11,522 bases of DNA from Isohypsibius dastychi (GCA_034696485.1 JAQIWT010001281.1:1-11522); one strand, 5' to 3'; positions 1 to 8,179 are shown, counted from the stretch's first letter. Numbers and translations are program-made. Notes: generated by a model from the sequence alone, not told the origin.

Positions 1-290
1 CAGACCTCGATCTAAATTTTGAACCAAAACTTGAAGTCGTGCCATGAAACAGGGCTCACAGGGACATGGTCAAAGTTTGAAAAATATTTCATTGAACTTA
101 TAGATTTTTTCTGACCCAGAATACTTAATTTCACCAAAATCGCCCGCGTCCTTCACATAGTGGGCATCAATAGGTTAACTCGATTTGATTTTTATGGTGG
201 CAAGCTTGTGGTAAAATAAAATGCGCGACCTGAATTTTTTATGAAATCTTTATTCCAAATTCCTGAAATGTACATATCACCGAAATGCAG
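1..290. other. Upstream flank of the NOS gene, no gene recognised
   Basis: AT-rich sequence with no long open frame on either strand and no protein similarity I recognise. A stop in the NOS frame at 242-244 closes that frame upstream. The end of this stretch (about 245-290) could be an intron end, because CAG at 288-290 and again at 294-296 are possible splice acceptors just before sequence that looks coding. No convincing TATA box or initiator was seen, so the NOS promoter and first exon may lie outside the window. Confidence 0.5.
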
Positions 291-430
291 CATCAGGTTA
301 TCAAAGCGGAAATCCGAGAACCGCCGGCCGGCGAAAGAGCATACTGAAAGCTTCCATCAGCAATGGATCAGCGATTGACGAGGACCTTCCAGCAAATACT
401 CCACCTCGACAAAGACGAAAACTGGAAGAC
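291..430 (+). CDS. NOS: Probable N-terminal extension of the NOS coding region (partial)
   Basis: The frame that begins with ATG at 431 stays open upstream to the TGA at 242-244 but has no ATG in that part. From about 291 the base composition is coding-like and the translation is a polar, Ser/Arg-rich segment with motifs such as GRRKSILK and PPRQRRKLED, typical of disordered N-termini of animal NOS proteins. I infer that the real exon probably starts at an acceptor near 290 or 296, with the initiator ATG in an exon to the left of the window. The alternative is that translation starts at 431 and this part is leader. RNA evidence would decide. Confidence 0.45.
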
Positions 431-2523
431 ATGGAAACCAACTATTCGGCGAATAACGGCGAATCCGAAAAACCAAGAAATAACAAACGAGCCGCTATTT
501 CCCCTTCAAACGATGGGGGCTCTGGTGGAAATGATGTGATTAAACTGAAGAATCTTCTCGACGGAAATTACGTGAATGATACACTCCATGCGAAGACGTT
601 GAAGGTAACCCATTAATTTCGTATGATATATTCTTATGAATTTTATTACATATATTCACTTATATTTTTTTTCTCGGTAAAATACAAATTCTTAATAAAT
701 TTTTTATACATGTTTATTTTTTTGATATTTAGGTTTTTCGTTTGCGCTTGAAATTTCTTTTTATGCTCAGCATTACAAAATTTATTATTTTATTTTAGAC
801 AACCGGTTGTGAGGAGGGAAAATGTGTAGCTTCCATGATGCGAATTACCATTCCGGAAAATTCCAGGGTCCGACCAGCGGAAGAAGTTCTGACACTTGCA
901 AAAGACTTTCTTCTGCAATATTTCGAGTCAATCAAAAGGTGGGTTTGTATTTTCTCAGTAAGTATTACACAGAAAAGAGATTGTTCTTTTTCGCTCATTC
1001 ACTGAGCATCCCCCATTGTTGGATGCTGAGAATGTTATTCTCGTGACAAATAACCGAAACATAAATTGCACTGTAATCATTTTTCAGGGCGAATTCTTCA
1101 GCTCACGAAACGAGATTAGCGGAAGTGGAGGCCTCGATAAAAGATACTGGATCTTATGAATTCACCACAGAAGAACTGACCTTTGCTTGTAAAACTGCCT
1201 GGCGCAATGCTCAGCGGTGCATTGGACGAATTCAATGGGCGAAATTGCATGTAAATTAAACACATTAAAACATTCTTAATCAGATTTGCTATATTTTCTG
1301 CCATATTAGGTTTATGATGGAAGAAAACTGACAAAGCCGGCCGATATGTTCGCCATGTTGGTTGAGCATCTTAAATACGCCGGAAATGGTGGTAACGTCA
1401 GATCCGCCATCACTGTTTTCAAGCAAAGAGGACAGTCGTGCGAAAATGATTTTCGAATCTGGAATTCCCAGCTTGTTCGTTACGCCGGATATAAGCAACC
1501 CGATGGGACATTCCTGGGAGACCCGGCTTCAGTTGAGTTCACCGAAGTCTGCGAGAAGCTTGGATGGAAAGCGCCTCGGACTCGCTTTGACATCCTACCT
1601 TTGGTGTTGTCCGCAAACGGAGGGCCACCAGAATTATTTGAGTATCCGCGAGAATTGGCATTGGAAGTGAAGCTGAAGCATGCAAAGTAAGACAGAGTTT
1701 TGGACAACCGGTCAAGTTGTTATTGTGTCTTTTGCTTGGTGCAAAAACGTCATCAAAATCATGTCGTACTTTTCAGATATCCAAATTTTGAAAAACTGGA
1801 CCTGAGGTGGTATGGCTTACCGGCAGTTTCTGGCATGCTTCTGGACATGGGTGGAATATTTTTCCCGGCTTGTGGTTTTAATGGTATGCAAACTGCGGCA
1901 AATTTTCATTTTTTTTAATCGTACAAGAATATTGTCTTTCAGGATGGTATTTGAGCACGGAAATCTCGCGTGACCTTTGTGATCCTAATCGGTATAACCT
2001 CATTGAGGTGGGTAATGTAATTCTTCTAACTCAGGGCAAATTACGAATGGTTGTTGATAGGAAATCGCTGAATCTTTCGGATTTGACACAAGAAATATCA
2101 CATCTCTTTGGAAAGATCAGACATTCCTGGACGTCAGCCGAGCTATTCTTTACAGCTTTCAGGTAGTTAGCACTTGAAACAGTACAGAGAACAGTGCTTA
2201 TACGTTCGATTAGGTTGCAAAAGTGACCATTGTGGATCAACATACCGTTTCCGAATCTTTCATGCAGCACATGGAAAATGAACAGGTGAGTTTCACCGTT
2301 GATGATGGCAAACCTGATTTTTAACATATTTTGCTAATTAGAAACTTCGTGGTGGATGTCCAGCAGATTGGGTGAGCGACTTTCTTTCACTTGAAATGGT
2401 CGGTATGATAGTAACTGTTTCTTTCATCAGGTCTGGATTATGCCACCACTTGGAGGAAGCCTACTTCCGGTATTCCACCAGGAAATGCTGGATTATCGTC
2501 TTACACCATGTTATGACTATCAG
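431..2523 (+). other. NOS: NOS oxygenase domain exons 1-10 (heme, arginine, BH4, zinc)
   Basis: Residues count from Met at 431. The zinc-tetrathiolate motif CEEGKC spans residues 62-67 (CxxxxC, two Cys per subunit at the dimer interface). The heme-thiolate ligand is Cys149 in [23 protein letters not shown] and [14 protein letters not shown] match the conserved substrate and pterin region. Glu327 in GWYLSTEI is the expected arginine-guanidinium ligand. [14 protein letters not shown] (from residue 403) carries the pterin-stacking Trp. The block [18 protein letters not shown] ends the domain. Introns 3-9 are mostly 51-59 bases. Exon 9 (2342-2371) is only 30 bases, ten codons, and encodes [10 protein letters not shown], so skipping it would remove half of the pterin motif without changing frame. 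Confidence 0.93.
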
Positions 2524-5500
2524 GTAATAATAAACGTTTGCTCTTTTATATACAGTGTACATCAGATACTTGTGCTATTTACATAACTGTACTGTCTCGA
2601 TGCTAACGGACACTTTTATAACCCTGGTGGTAATTTACCCCCGGCCATTTTACCTTACTTAGTGAGGGTACCACCATACGGTGGCTTTTTGCCCCAGTGG
2701 TAAATTACCACCACGGTCCAAAAAGTGTCCGTTAGCATCGAGACAGTACAGTACATTATTTTTTAGTATTTGTATATGTGTATGTTATTTATGTTATTTG
2801 CGCGATCAAATATTTGTGATTTATCAGATTGATGCTTGGAAAGTCGAGGTTCCCAATGAATCTGGCAAACCGAAAGCTATCACGTCCGGAAAAGGCGGCA
2901 AAGCAACTCCTGCTGCGATCACGGCAAAGACCCGAAATATTTCGATGGACGACGTAAGTTCAATCTGTTTGTCATTACCGAACAAAATTTTTAGATACGT
3001 TCTGAAACAGGAAGACACCTTCAAGCAGGAAAGCAGCAAAAGCAAGATCGCAAAGGATTCAGCGATTCAGATATTATTTGCCACCGAGACTGGCAAATCG
3101 GAGAAGTATTCAAAGACTTTAGCTGAAATCTTCCGGAGGTCTTTCGAAGTCAACCTGACAAGAGCCGATGAGTACGACCACACTCAACTGGAGAAAGAAA
3201 GCGTGGTTCTCGTTGTGGCCAGTACCACCGGAAATGGTGATGCTCCGGAAAACGGAGTCAGCTTTGCCAATTATTTAAACGAACTTCTTACCGCCGGTGG
3301 CGCCATTGCGTAAGTGACCTTTGTGATACCTTCAAAAGAAATGGTGAAAAAATCTTGTTCCAAATTTTCAGTGGAAATACTCAATCTTATTCTCGGTCAT
3401 CCCGAAGAAAGTCCAGTGTCGCCGGATATAATCAGAGACGGCGATTAAGCGCCAATATGCGAGCCAGTCACAGTCAGGGTCGAGGCAAAAACTCGGAGCA
3501 GCTTTCTGTATCAGAACTTCCTCATGTCGATGGACCGTTGAATAATACGAAGTAAATAGTATTAGCTGGATTTTTTGTTTTAGAAAAAAAATATTCTTGG
3601 TTTCAGATTTGCGGTATTTGGTCTTGGGTCAAGCGCTTATCCTCATTTTTGCGCTTACGCTTATCAAATCGACGAAGGAATGCGGCTGCTTGGCGCTGAT
3701 TGTGTAATGCCGATCGAAACTGGTGACGAGCTGAATGCACAGGAAAAGTCATTCAAAAAGTGGGCACAAGATATTTACAAGGCGATTTGTGATTCAACTG
3801 GAACCACCGGAAAGGAAACGACGGGAGAAAAGGGTGAATCGTTCCTTCAGGGATCGACATCATGGAAAAAGGGACGTTATCGACTCGTGAAATCGAATAA
3901 TAACGCAAAAGAAGATTTAGCTGTTGGTAAGAATAAAACAAACTAAACCAGAAAAAACAAAAAAAAACAAATAACAGGAATAAAAAAATACTTAAACGAG
4001 AAATAGACGAATATAGTCATGAAACAAATAATAATAAAAGAATTGTAGCACTAAATTTTTGTGCCACAATTTTGTGAATAAGCATGAGCTTAGGAATTTA
4101 TTAAGATGCACCGTAATTTGGAATAGTCAAGCCATTCAGTAAAAGATTTAAAAAATGAGAATGGAAAAACTTTATGAATTTGATGTGAACTTCTATTCCT
4201 CCAGAGCTTGGTCGAGTCCACAACAAAAAGATGCAAGTCTGTACGCTGCATTCTCGCAAGAATCTCCAGGCTCCAAAATCTCCTCGGCGAACCATTCTAC
4301 TGACCCTTGAAAGTCGTAATGTTATGGGTTATCAACCCGGTGACCATCTCGTTGTATTCCCACAAAACGACCAAAAAATGGTGGCGCGGTTGCTTAAAAG
4401 ATTGCTGCTCGACTCGTCATCAGCAACCCCCCTGAAAATGGAAATGCTTGACGAGAAATCAGGGAAGACTTGGAAGCCGTATGATAAGCTTCCCGCTGTG
4501 TCGTTTAAGACATTATTCTCCAATTTTTTGGACATCACTACTCCTCCCACACAGGCTCATTTGGCCTACTTTTCCTCGTTGGCGACTGACTCGGACGAAC
4601 AAAATCGGCTGATGTATTTGAATCAGGTTCGTTGATTTCCGTAATAAAAAATGAAAACCATCGGAAAATCCAGTCATTTCGAATTTAATTTGCCAAAAAG
4701 CTTGAAACCGATCACGGGGAATAAATCACTTTAACGCGAACGCACAATCAAATTATGATATTTTAATCGCGCAGAAATTTGTTATTGATTTTCAAATAAA
4801 ACACTAGCTGAATTGTTGATTAGAATTTATTTTGTTCCAGAATACTGAAGAGTATGAAAATTGGAAGAAAATGCACTGGCCATCGCTTCTGGACGTGCTG
4901 GAAGAGTTTCCATCAATCGAAATGGATGTGACCTTACTGCTAACAGAAATCCCACTACTTCAGCCACGTTATTATTCGCTGTCATCTTCACCTTTGGTCA
5001 ATCAGAAGCAAGTCCAAGCAACCATTGCCGTGTTTTCTTCCAAGGATGGAAATGGAGTTATTCATAACGGTGTCTGCAGTAATTATTTAAACAGTGCGCC
5101 AATTGGGGATAAAGTATACTGCTGCTTCCGAAGGTGCGGTTTTTTTCCAACGAAAATGACACATATTAATACATATGTACACGAATTAATAACGATACAT
5201 ATTAATATATCAAACTACGAAATAAATATGTTCAATACAAAACTTTTTCAGTGCTTCTTATTTTCATTTACCGGAAAAATTGGCCATGCCGATATACCTG
5301 ATCTGCGCTGGAACGGGAATTGCGCCTTTCCGCAGCTTTTGGCAACATTTAGTCGAGCTCCGCAGTAACGACGAAATGCCGCGAATGGAGCTGCATCTGA
5401 TCTTTGGATGCCGAAATACTAAAATGGATCATATCTTCAAGGAGGAAATCGACCAGCTTTTGGACGACGGCTACTTGAAAACCTTTCACCTTGCTTTATC

Positions 5501-6056
5501 ACAAGAACCAGGAAATCCCAAGGTCGTTATTATTCCATATAAATTTTCTTATGTTTGAATTCACTTTTCAGTATAATAGGAACATGTCCAACAAACATTT
5601 CCGGGCATTTTTTTAGAAAAAATTGGTTGATAATGTTTGTCGTTTAATTTAAGCATTGTTTTTTCTTGCTAATTAATTATACCTGCATGAAGCACCGGAA
5701 GTGTTTGTTGGATGTGTCTCCCTGATTTTAACATTCTGTGCTTACAGACATACGTGCAGCAATTGATTGTGACCCTCGGCAAAAAACTGGTGACGGACAT
5801 GCGAACACGCGAGGCACATATCTATGTTTGTGGGGAAGTTTCAATGGCTTCAAGTGTTTGGGATGCAATTGAAGATCTCTGCATTGCGGTCGGCGGGCTG
5901 GATGAAGTTCAAGCTGAGAACCTGATGAATTTCATGAGAGTAAGCCCCAAAGAAGACATGTTTTCCTGGAACTTGGAACTAAGTTGTTGTTCTGTTTAGA
6001 GTTCAAATCGATACCACGAGGATATTTTTGGAACATACTATCATCTTTCAGCATAA
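431..6056 (+). CDS. NOS: Nitric oxide synthase, animal type, 19 exons
   Basis: Converts L-arginine, O2 and NADPH to citrulline and NO; acts as a cytosolic or membrane-associated homodimer. Exons: 431-604, 799-938, 1088-1250, 1310-1686, 1777-1883, 1943-2007, 2061-2162, 2214-2285, 2342-2371, 2431-2523, 2828-2953, 3011-3309, 3372-3551, 3607-3926, 4205-4626, 4841-5133, 5252-5522, 5748-5939, 6000-6056. All junctions are GT-AG and keep frame, giving about 1160 aa from Met431; family members are usually about 1100-1450. The oxygenase domain is residues 40-441, linker 442-500, FMN domain to about 730, and FAD/NADPH region to the end. All main cofactor motifs are present, so the enzyme looks catalytically intact. 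Donors at 4627 (GTTCG) and 5523 (GTCGT) are weak, but the protein match supports them. Less certain are the N-terminus and the 2954-3010 intron; keeping that intron gives 1179 aa. Which NOS subfamily it belongs to cannot be assigned. Confidence 0.95.
2524..2827 (+). other. NOS intron 10, enlarged by a foldback element
   Basis: This 304-base intron runs from GTAATA to a TTTATCAG acceptor. It holds the inverted-repeat element at 2586-2752. Without that element the intron would be 137 bases, close to the other introns of this gene. Nothing else was recognised in it. Confidence 0.85.
2586..2752. mobile_element. MITE-like foldback element with 32-base terminal inverted repeats
   Basis: The 32 bases at 2586-2617 are the exact reverse complement of 2721-2752; the outer end reads ACTGTACTGTCTCGATGC. 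A second perfect inverted pair lies inside (2625-2639 with 2699-2713, core GGTGGTAATTTACC), and the centre has a small hairpin (CCACC at 2671-2675 with GGTGG at 2680-2684). The whole 167-base unit can fold into one long hairpin. It encodes no transposase, so it fits a non-autonomous DNA transposon (MITE). The target-site duplication is unclear: a TA model fits a slightly shorter element, and ACAT occurs near both ends but not flush. The perfect arms suggest recent insertion. The family is not identified. Confidence 0.8.
2828..3060 (+). other. NOS: NOS oxygenase-reductase linker with optional 57-base intron
   Basis: Exon 11 (2828-2953) and the start of exon 12 (from 3011) encode the segment that binds calmodulin in known animal NOS. 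Here it is Lys/Ser/Thr-rich ([18 protein letters not shown]) and lacks the long basic-hydrophobic helix. A strong donor GTAAGT at 2954 opens an intron that keeps frame if it ends at AAACAG (3008-3010). The 57 bases contain no stop, so retention adds 19 residues including [13 protein letters not shown] second, pyrimidine-richer acceptor (TTTTTAG ending 2994) shifts frame and reaches a TGA at 3124-3126. I chose 3010 because only it rejoins the [10 protein letters not shown] frame after splicing. Confidence 0.7.
3011..3926 (+). other. NOS: NOS FMN-binding (flavodoxin-like) domain, exons 12-14
   Basis: This domain receives electrons from FAD and passes them to the heme of the partner subunit. [17 protein letters not shown] is the FMN phosphate loop, [12 protein letters not shown] the second FMN loop, and [18 protein letters not shown] the third. 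[21 protein letters not shown] matches the conserved end of the domain. Exon 13 (3372-3551) inserts about 60 residues between the second and third loops. Intron 12 is 62 bases and intron 13 is 55; intron 14 (3927-4204, 278 bases) follows and is A-rich without recognised content. Confidence 0.92.
3372..3551 (+). other. NOS: Exon 13: autoinhibitory-type insert with RRxS motifs
   Basis: A single 180-base exon encodes almost exactly the loop that in neuronal and endothelial NOS covers the FMN domain and holds back activity. Its start [14 protein letters not shown] resembles the nNOS loop around the known CaMKII serine (SYSDSRKSSG in mammals). It then has [13 protein letters not shown], giving two Arg-Arg-X-Ser sites, the preferred context of PKA and CaMK-type kinases. 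Presence of this insert marks the gene as constitutive-like rather than inducible-like. Phosphorylation itself is an inference. Confidence 0.75.
4205..6056 (+). other. NOS: NOS FAD/NADPH reductase exons 15-19
   Basis: This part takes electrons from NADPH to FAD. Exon 15 starts the connecting/FAD region ([41 protein letters not shown]). Exon 16 has the FAD motif [11 protein letters not shown] and GVCSNYL. Exon 17 has the NADPH loop [15 protein letters not shown] and [14 protein letters not shown]. Exon 18 has [15 protein letters not shown]. Exon 19 (6000-6056) encodes [18 protein letters not shown] and stop. Exon 18 was ended at 5939 because reading on gives an unrelated tail, whereas splicing to 6000 restores the conserved RYHEDIFG block. 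Only seven residues follow that block. Confidence 0.93.
4627..4840 (+). other. NOS intron 15
   Basis: A 214-base AT-rich intron from a weak GTTCGT donor to a TTTTGTTCCAG acceptor. No repeats, RNA genes or coding sequence were recognised in it. Introns 16 (5134-5251) and 17 (5523-5747) are likewise AT-rich and empty as far as I can see. Confidence 0.7.
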
Positions 6057-6164
6057 TAATTATTAGTTTTCGTTAAGTGGAAATTCGATCACCGCAGCAT
6101 GGGATGCACAGATTGAGCAAGAAGTGGACCGATTTGCGAATTGCTGTGTTCTTTGGTCGCATTG

Positions 6165-6170
6165 TTTATT
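6165..6170 (-). terminator. Candidate globin poly(A) signal AATAAA
   Basis: TTTATT on plus reads AATAAA on minus, about 295 bases past the globin stop codon. It is the best hexamer I found in the correct orientation before the NOS coding region. A single hexamer in AT-rich DNA is weak evidence. Confidence 0.35.
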
Positions 6171-6324
6171 TTACTTTATAAAAATTGCTTTTTTTAATTC
6201 AAGCTATCGCCATTTATGCTGACTGATCACCATGCTATGAAGCCATAAGATCTGATATATTGATATGCAAATTATATTCATTGGCCTGAATTTGTGTAAT
6301 TGCATCATCACTAAGAACGAAATC

Positions 6325-6330
6325 ATTAAA
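6325..6330 (+). terminator. Candidate NOS poly(A) signal ATTAAA
   Basis: ATTAAA, the commonest variant of the animal poly(A) hexamer, lies about 270 bases past the NOS stop. It sits inside the expected 3' UTR of the globin on the other strand. Chance occurrence is possible. Confidence 0.3.
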
Positions 6331-6462
6331 CAATCAATATTCGATTTCAAACGTATTGTCGTACCATGCTGAGAAATCAAGAAACGTTAAGGATAAAATG
6401 GGAAAAACAGTATTATTGATTTGACAAGAAAATGACCTGTTGGACAGTGGCAAATTGCTGGC

Positions 6463-8162
6463 TTAAACTTGGTTGATTTCCGACTGATTCATGGCGGTTT
6501 TCACGACGCTCATGACAACAGACAATGCCTTGTTCCAGCTCTCCTTCACGACGGGTGCAAATTCACTTTTGAGAACATGTTCCAGTAATACCATGATCGT
6601 ATTTTTCAGCTCCTGAAATAAAAAAGCTAAACGGGTCGACAGTCAAGTCTGCTGATGCCTAACAATGGCTTCTGATACATTATTTATGATTTAATCAATG
6701 TTAAATTTTGTGGACGGGAAACAGGAAGTAAATGTGTAAAACTCTCACCTCGAAATGTTCAGCCTTTATTTCCCGCCGAATATGGTCTCTGCCGATTTTC
6801 GTCAGAATGCAAACGACAGTTTCTTCAATACAATGTTTCCATTATGACAGCCAAATTTGTTGAAGTGATCGAGTTTTGTTACCTGGATCATCCAAATTCT
6901 CTAAAATGCAAAGAAGAATGTGGGCAATAAGAAATGAAAAGAGTAAATGAGTCTTACCTACTACACTAGACACTGCGCTGCAACATAAAATTATTGTTTG
7001 AACATGTCAAAAGAGCATTTCCAAAAGTACATCATAAAGGAAAATTTTATACTTTGTATGATGATAAAACAGCCAAATACCGCGGTTTAACTTCAAGCAT
7101 CCTTGACCAAATAGTTCGAGATTAACAGCCCACAACATGTCACACAAATGTCACGAATGACAAGCAAAATGGTTCGGGGCTGATTTCATCAGTTTTTGAG
7201 AATAATAAGCACAACTTATTATTTCGCAAACAGAAACGTTCATGAGGAAACAATTCGTGGCTGAGTATCAAAACTCGTGTTTGGACATACATTATACATT
7301 ATTTTTTAGAGTCTATTATATTCTGCATTGAAAAAACCAAATTAAAGTTTTAGAAAATACACCGTATTAATATTTTGTTATATAAATATTATTTATTCAT
7401 GTTTTATATGGTATTCAGAATGTGCTTTAAATCCACGTATCAAAAGTATGAAACTCACTGAATAACTGCAACACCATGGGCTTTGAGTTTCGGATGAGCT
7501 TTGAGTTTCTCGACTGGTATTCCGTCGAAAGCCTTGAAGAGTTTCACATAAGATGGATTCCGTTTGAAGAATCTAAGAGAAAAAATGGTTTTTATAATGA
7601 ATATTACTTTATGCAATGTAAATTGCACGTAAAAAAACATGAAAATTTTGAAGCCATGTTATTTGCATTTTCGTCGCATTTCGTAGAATCACACCCCAAC
7701 TAGTTCATGGAATCGACGAAGATACCACTGTAGCGTCCAAATTTTAGAAGGGAAAAATTGCATGTAAGAAAATAACGGTGTGAGATTTTCAGTACAGCAC
7801 TAGTATGAATGCAGATACCCCAAAATATAATTTGATAAATACGGCAAATACGGTAACAAGAGGTAGCAAAAGACAAACAACGGCCACAAAGCAATTACAA
7901 TGGTATTTTCACGTATCAAGATTCGTATCAAGTGAGTACTGTAGTAATTCATGGATATTACAAGAGGAAGACCGGTAAAACGAACTTCATTTACTCACAG
8001 ATCAAACAGTTCCAACGCGACAGTTGATTTTCCCAGCTGACAAACATTTGACCAGGTTTGCTGGACAATCAGGCGTTCTCTTTTTGTCAACGTCGTTGTC
8101 GGGTCGGCAATATCGAGAACAGAGTCATAACCCACCGGGTTAACCAAAGTTTTCAGGTCCAT
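6463..8162 (-). CDS. Globin, single domain, six exons
   Basis: Reversible O2/NO-binding heme protein, probably intracellular because no signal peptide is seen. Exons in minus order: 8162-7999, 7572-7459, 6977-6958, 6900-6883, 6822-6749, 6612-6463; all junctions are GT-AG and in frame, giving 179 aa. A 24-residue N-terminal extension precedes helix A (LTKRERLIVQQTW). ELFDLFFKRNPSYVKLFKAF covers helices B-C with Phe70 at CD1. Distal His87 (E7) is in LKAHGVAVIH, followed by ENLDDPE. Proximal His119 (F8) is in KIGRDHIRREIKAEHF. The G and H helices include EFAPVVKESWNKAL. Two introns sit at the ancient globin positions B12.2 (after D54, phase 2) and G7.0 (E130/E131, phase 0). Three further introns lie in the E-F part. 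The class (neuroglobin-like, invertebrate intracellular, or other) and heme coordination state are not assigned. It converges on NOS and lies downstream of a prolyl hydroxylase gene on the same strand. Confidence 0.93.
6883..6977 (-). other. Two consecutive globin microexons (20 and 18 bases)
   Basis: Exon 3 (6977-6958) contributes AVSSVV and exon 4 (6900-6883) contributes NLDDP, with split codons at each edge (His93, Glu100, Glu106). The intron between them (6901-6957) is 57 bases and the next (6823-6882) is 60. Both are needed: joining the flanking exons directly loses the end of helix E and the conserved NLDDPE turn. Reading through the donor at 6882 runs into a stop. Confidence 0.88.
6978..7458 (-). 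other. Globin intron 2 (481 bases)
   Basis: AT-rich intron between the helix C-E exon and the first microexon, ending at TTATGTTGCAG. I see no coding sequence, tRNA-like fold or long inverted repeat in it. Confidence 0.75.
7573..7998 (-). other. Globin intron 1 (426 bases), position B12.2
   Basis: Starts with GTGAGT and ends with TTTCTCTTAG on the minus strand. It interrupts the B helix at the position conserved across most animal globins. No repeat or nested gene was recognised. Confidence 0.8.
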
Positions 8163-8167
8163 AGTGG

Positions 8168-8179
8168 CTGAGAAATCAA
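8168..8179 (-). promoter_or_regulatory. Probable leader-intron splice acceptor before the globin ATG
   Basis: On minus the sequence TTGATTTCTCAG is followed by CCACT and then ATG. The pyrimidine-rich run and CAG make a plausible 3' splice site, which would place an intron in the 5' UTR. If an upstream exon were in frame the protein could be longer. The matching donor is not settled; GTAAGT on minus at 8783-8778 is one candidate. Confidence 0.45.

Larger units (their letters stand above)
6057..6462. other. Convergent NOS/globin 3' intergenic region
   Basis: About 400 bases separate the NOS stop from the globin stop, which face each other. No open reading frame or RNA gene was recognised. The region holds candidate poly(A) signals for both directions: ATTAAA on plus at 6325-6330 and AATAAA on minus at 6165-6170. 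If both were used, the two 3' UTRs would overlap. No textbook AATAAA was seen on plus for NOS. Confidence 0.6.

Noticed and set aside
2031-2327. 98-codon open frame on the minus strand across NOS exons 7-8
   Set aside because: It is antisense to conserved NOS exons, crosses their splice sites and has no recognised similarity.
2580-2757. Assignment of the foldback element to a named transposon family
   Set aside because: The ends do not give one clean target duplication (TA or ACAT are both imperfect) and I cannot compare with a repeat library.
2681-2827. Open frame starting inside the foldback element and running into NOS exon 11
   Set aside because: The first part is transposon and intron sequence that happens to lack stops; the homologous NOS sequence starts at 2828 after a TTTATCAG acceptor.
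5940-5999. Read-through of NOS exon 18 to a stop, giving a Cys-containing C-terminus
   Set aside because: GTAAGC at 5940 and TTCTGTTTAG ending 5999 define a 60-base intron, and splicing restores the conserved RYHEDIFG block in frame.
6901-6957. Globin as a broken pseudogene because the frame appears to stop between helices E and F
   Set aside because: Two microexons with GT-AG junctions restore a complete globin with correct NLDDPE and proximal His.
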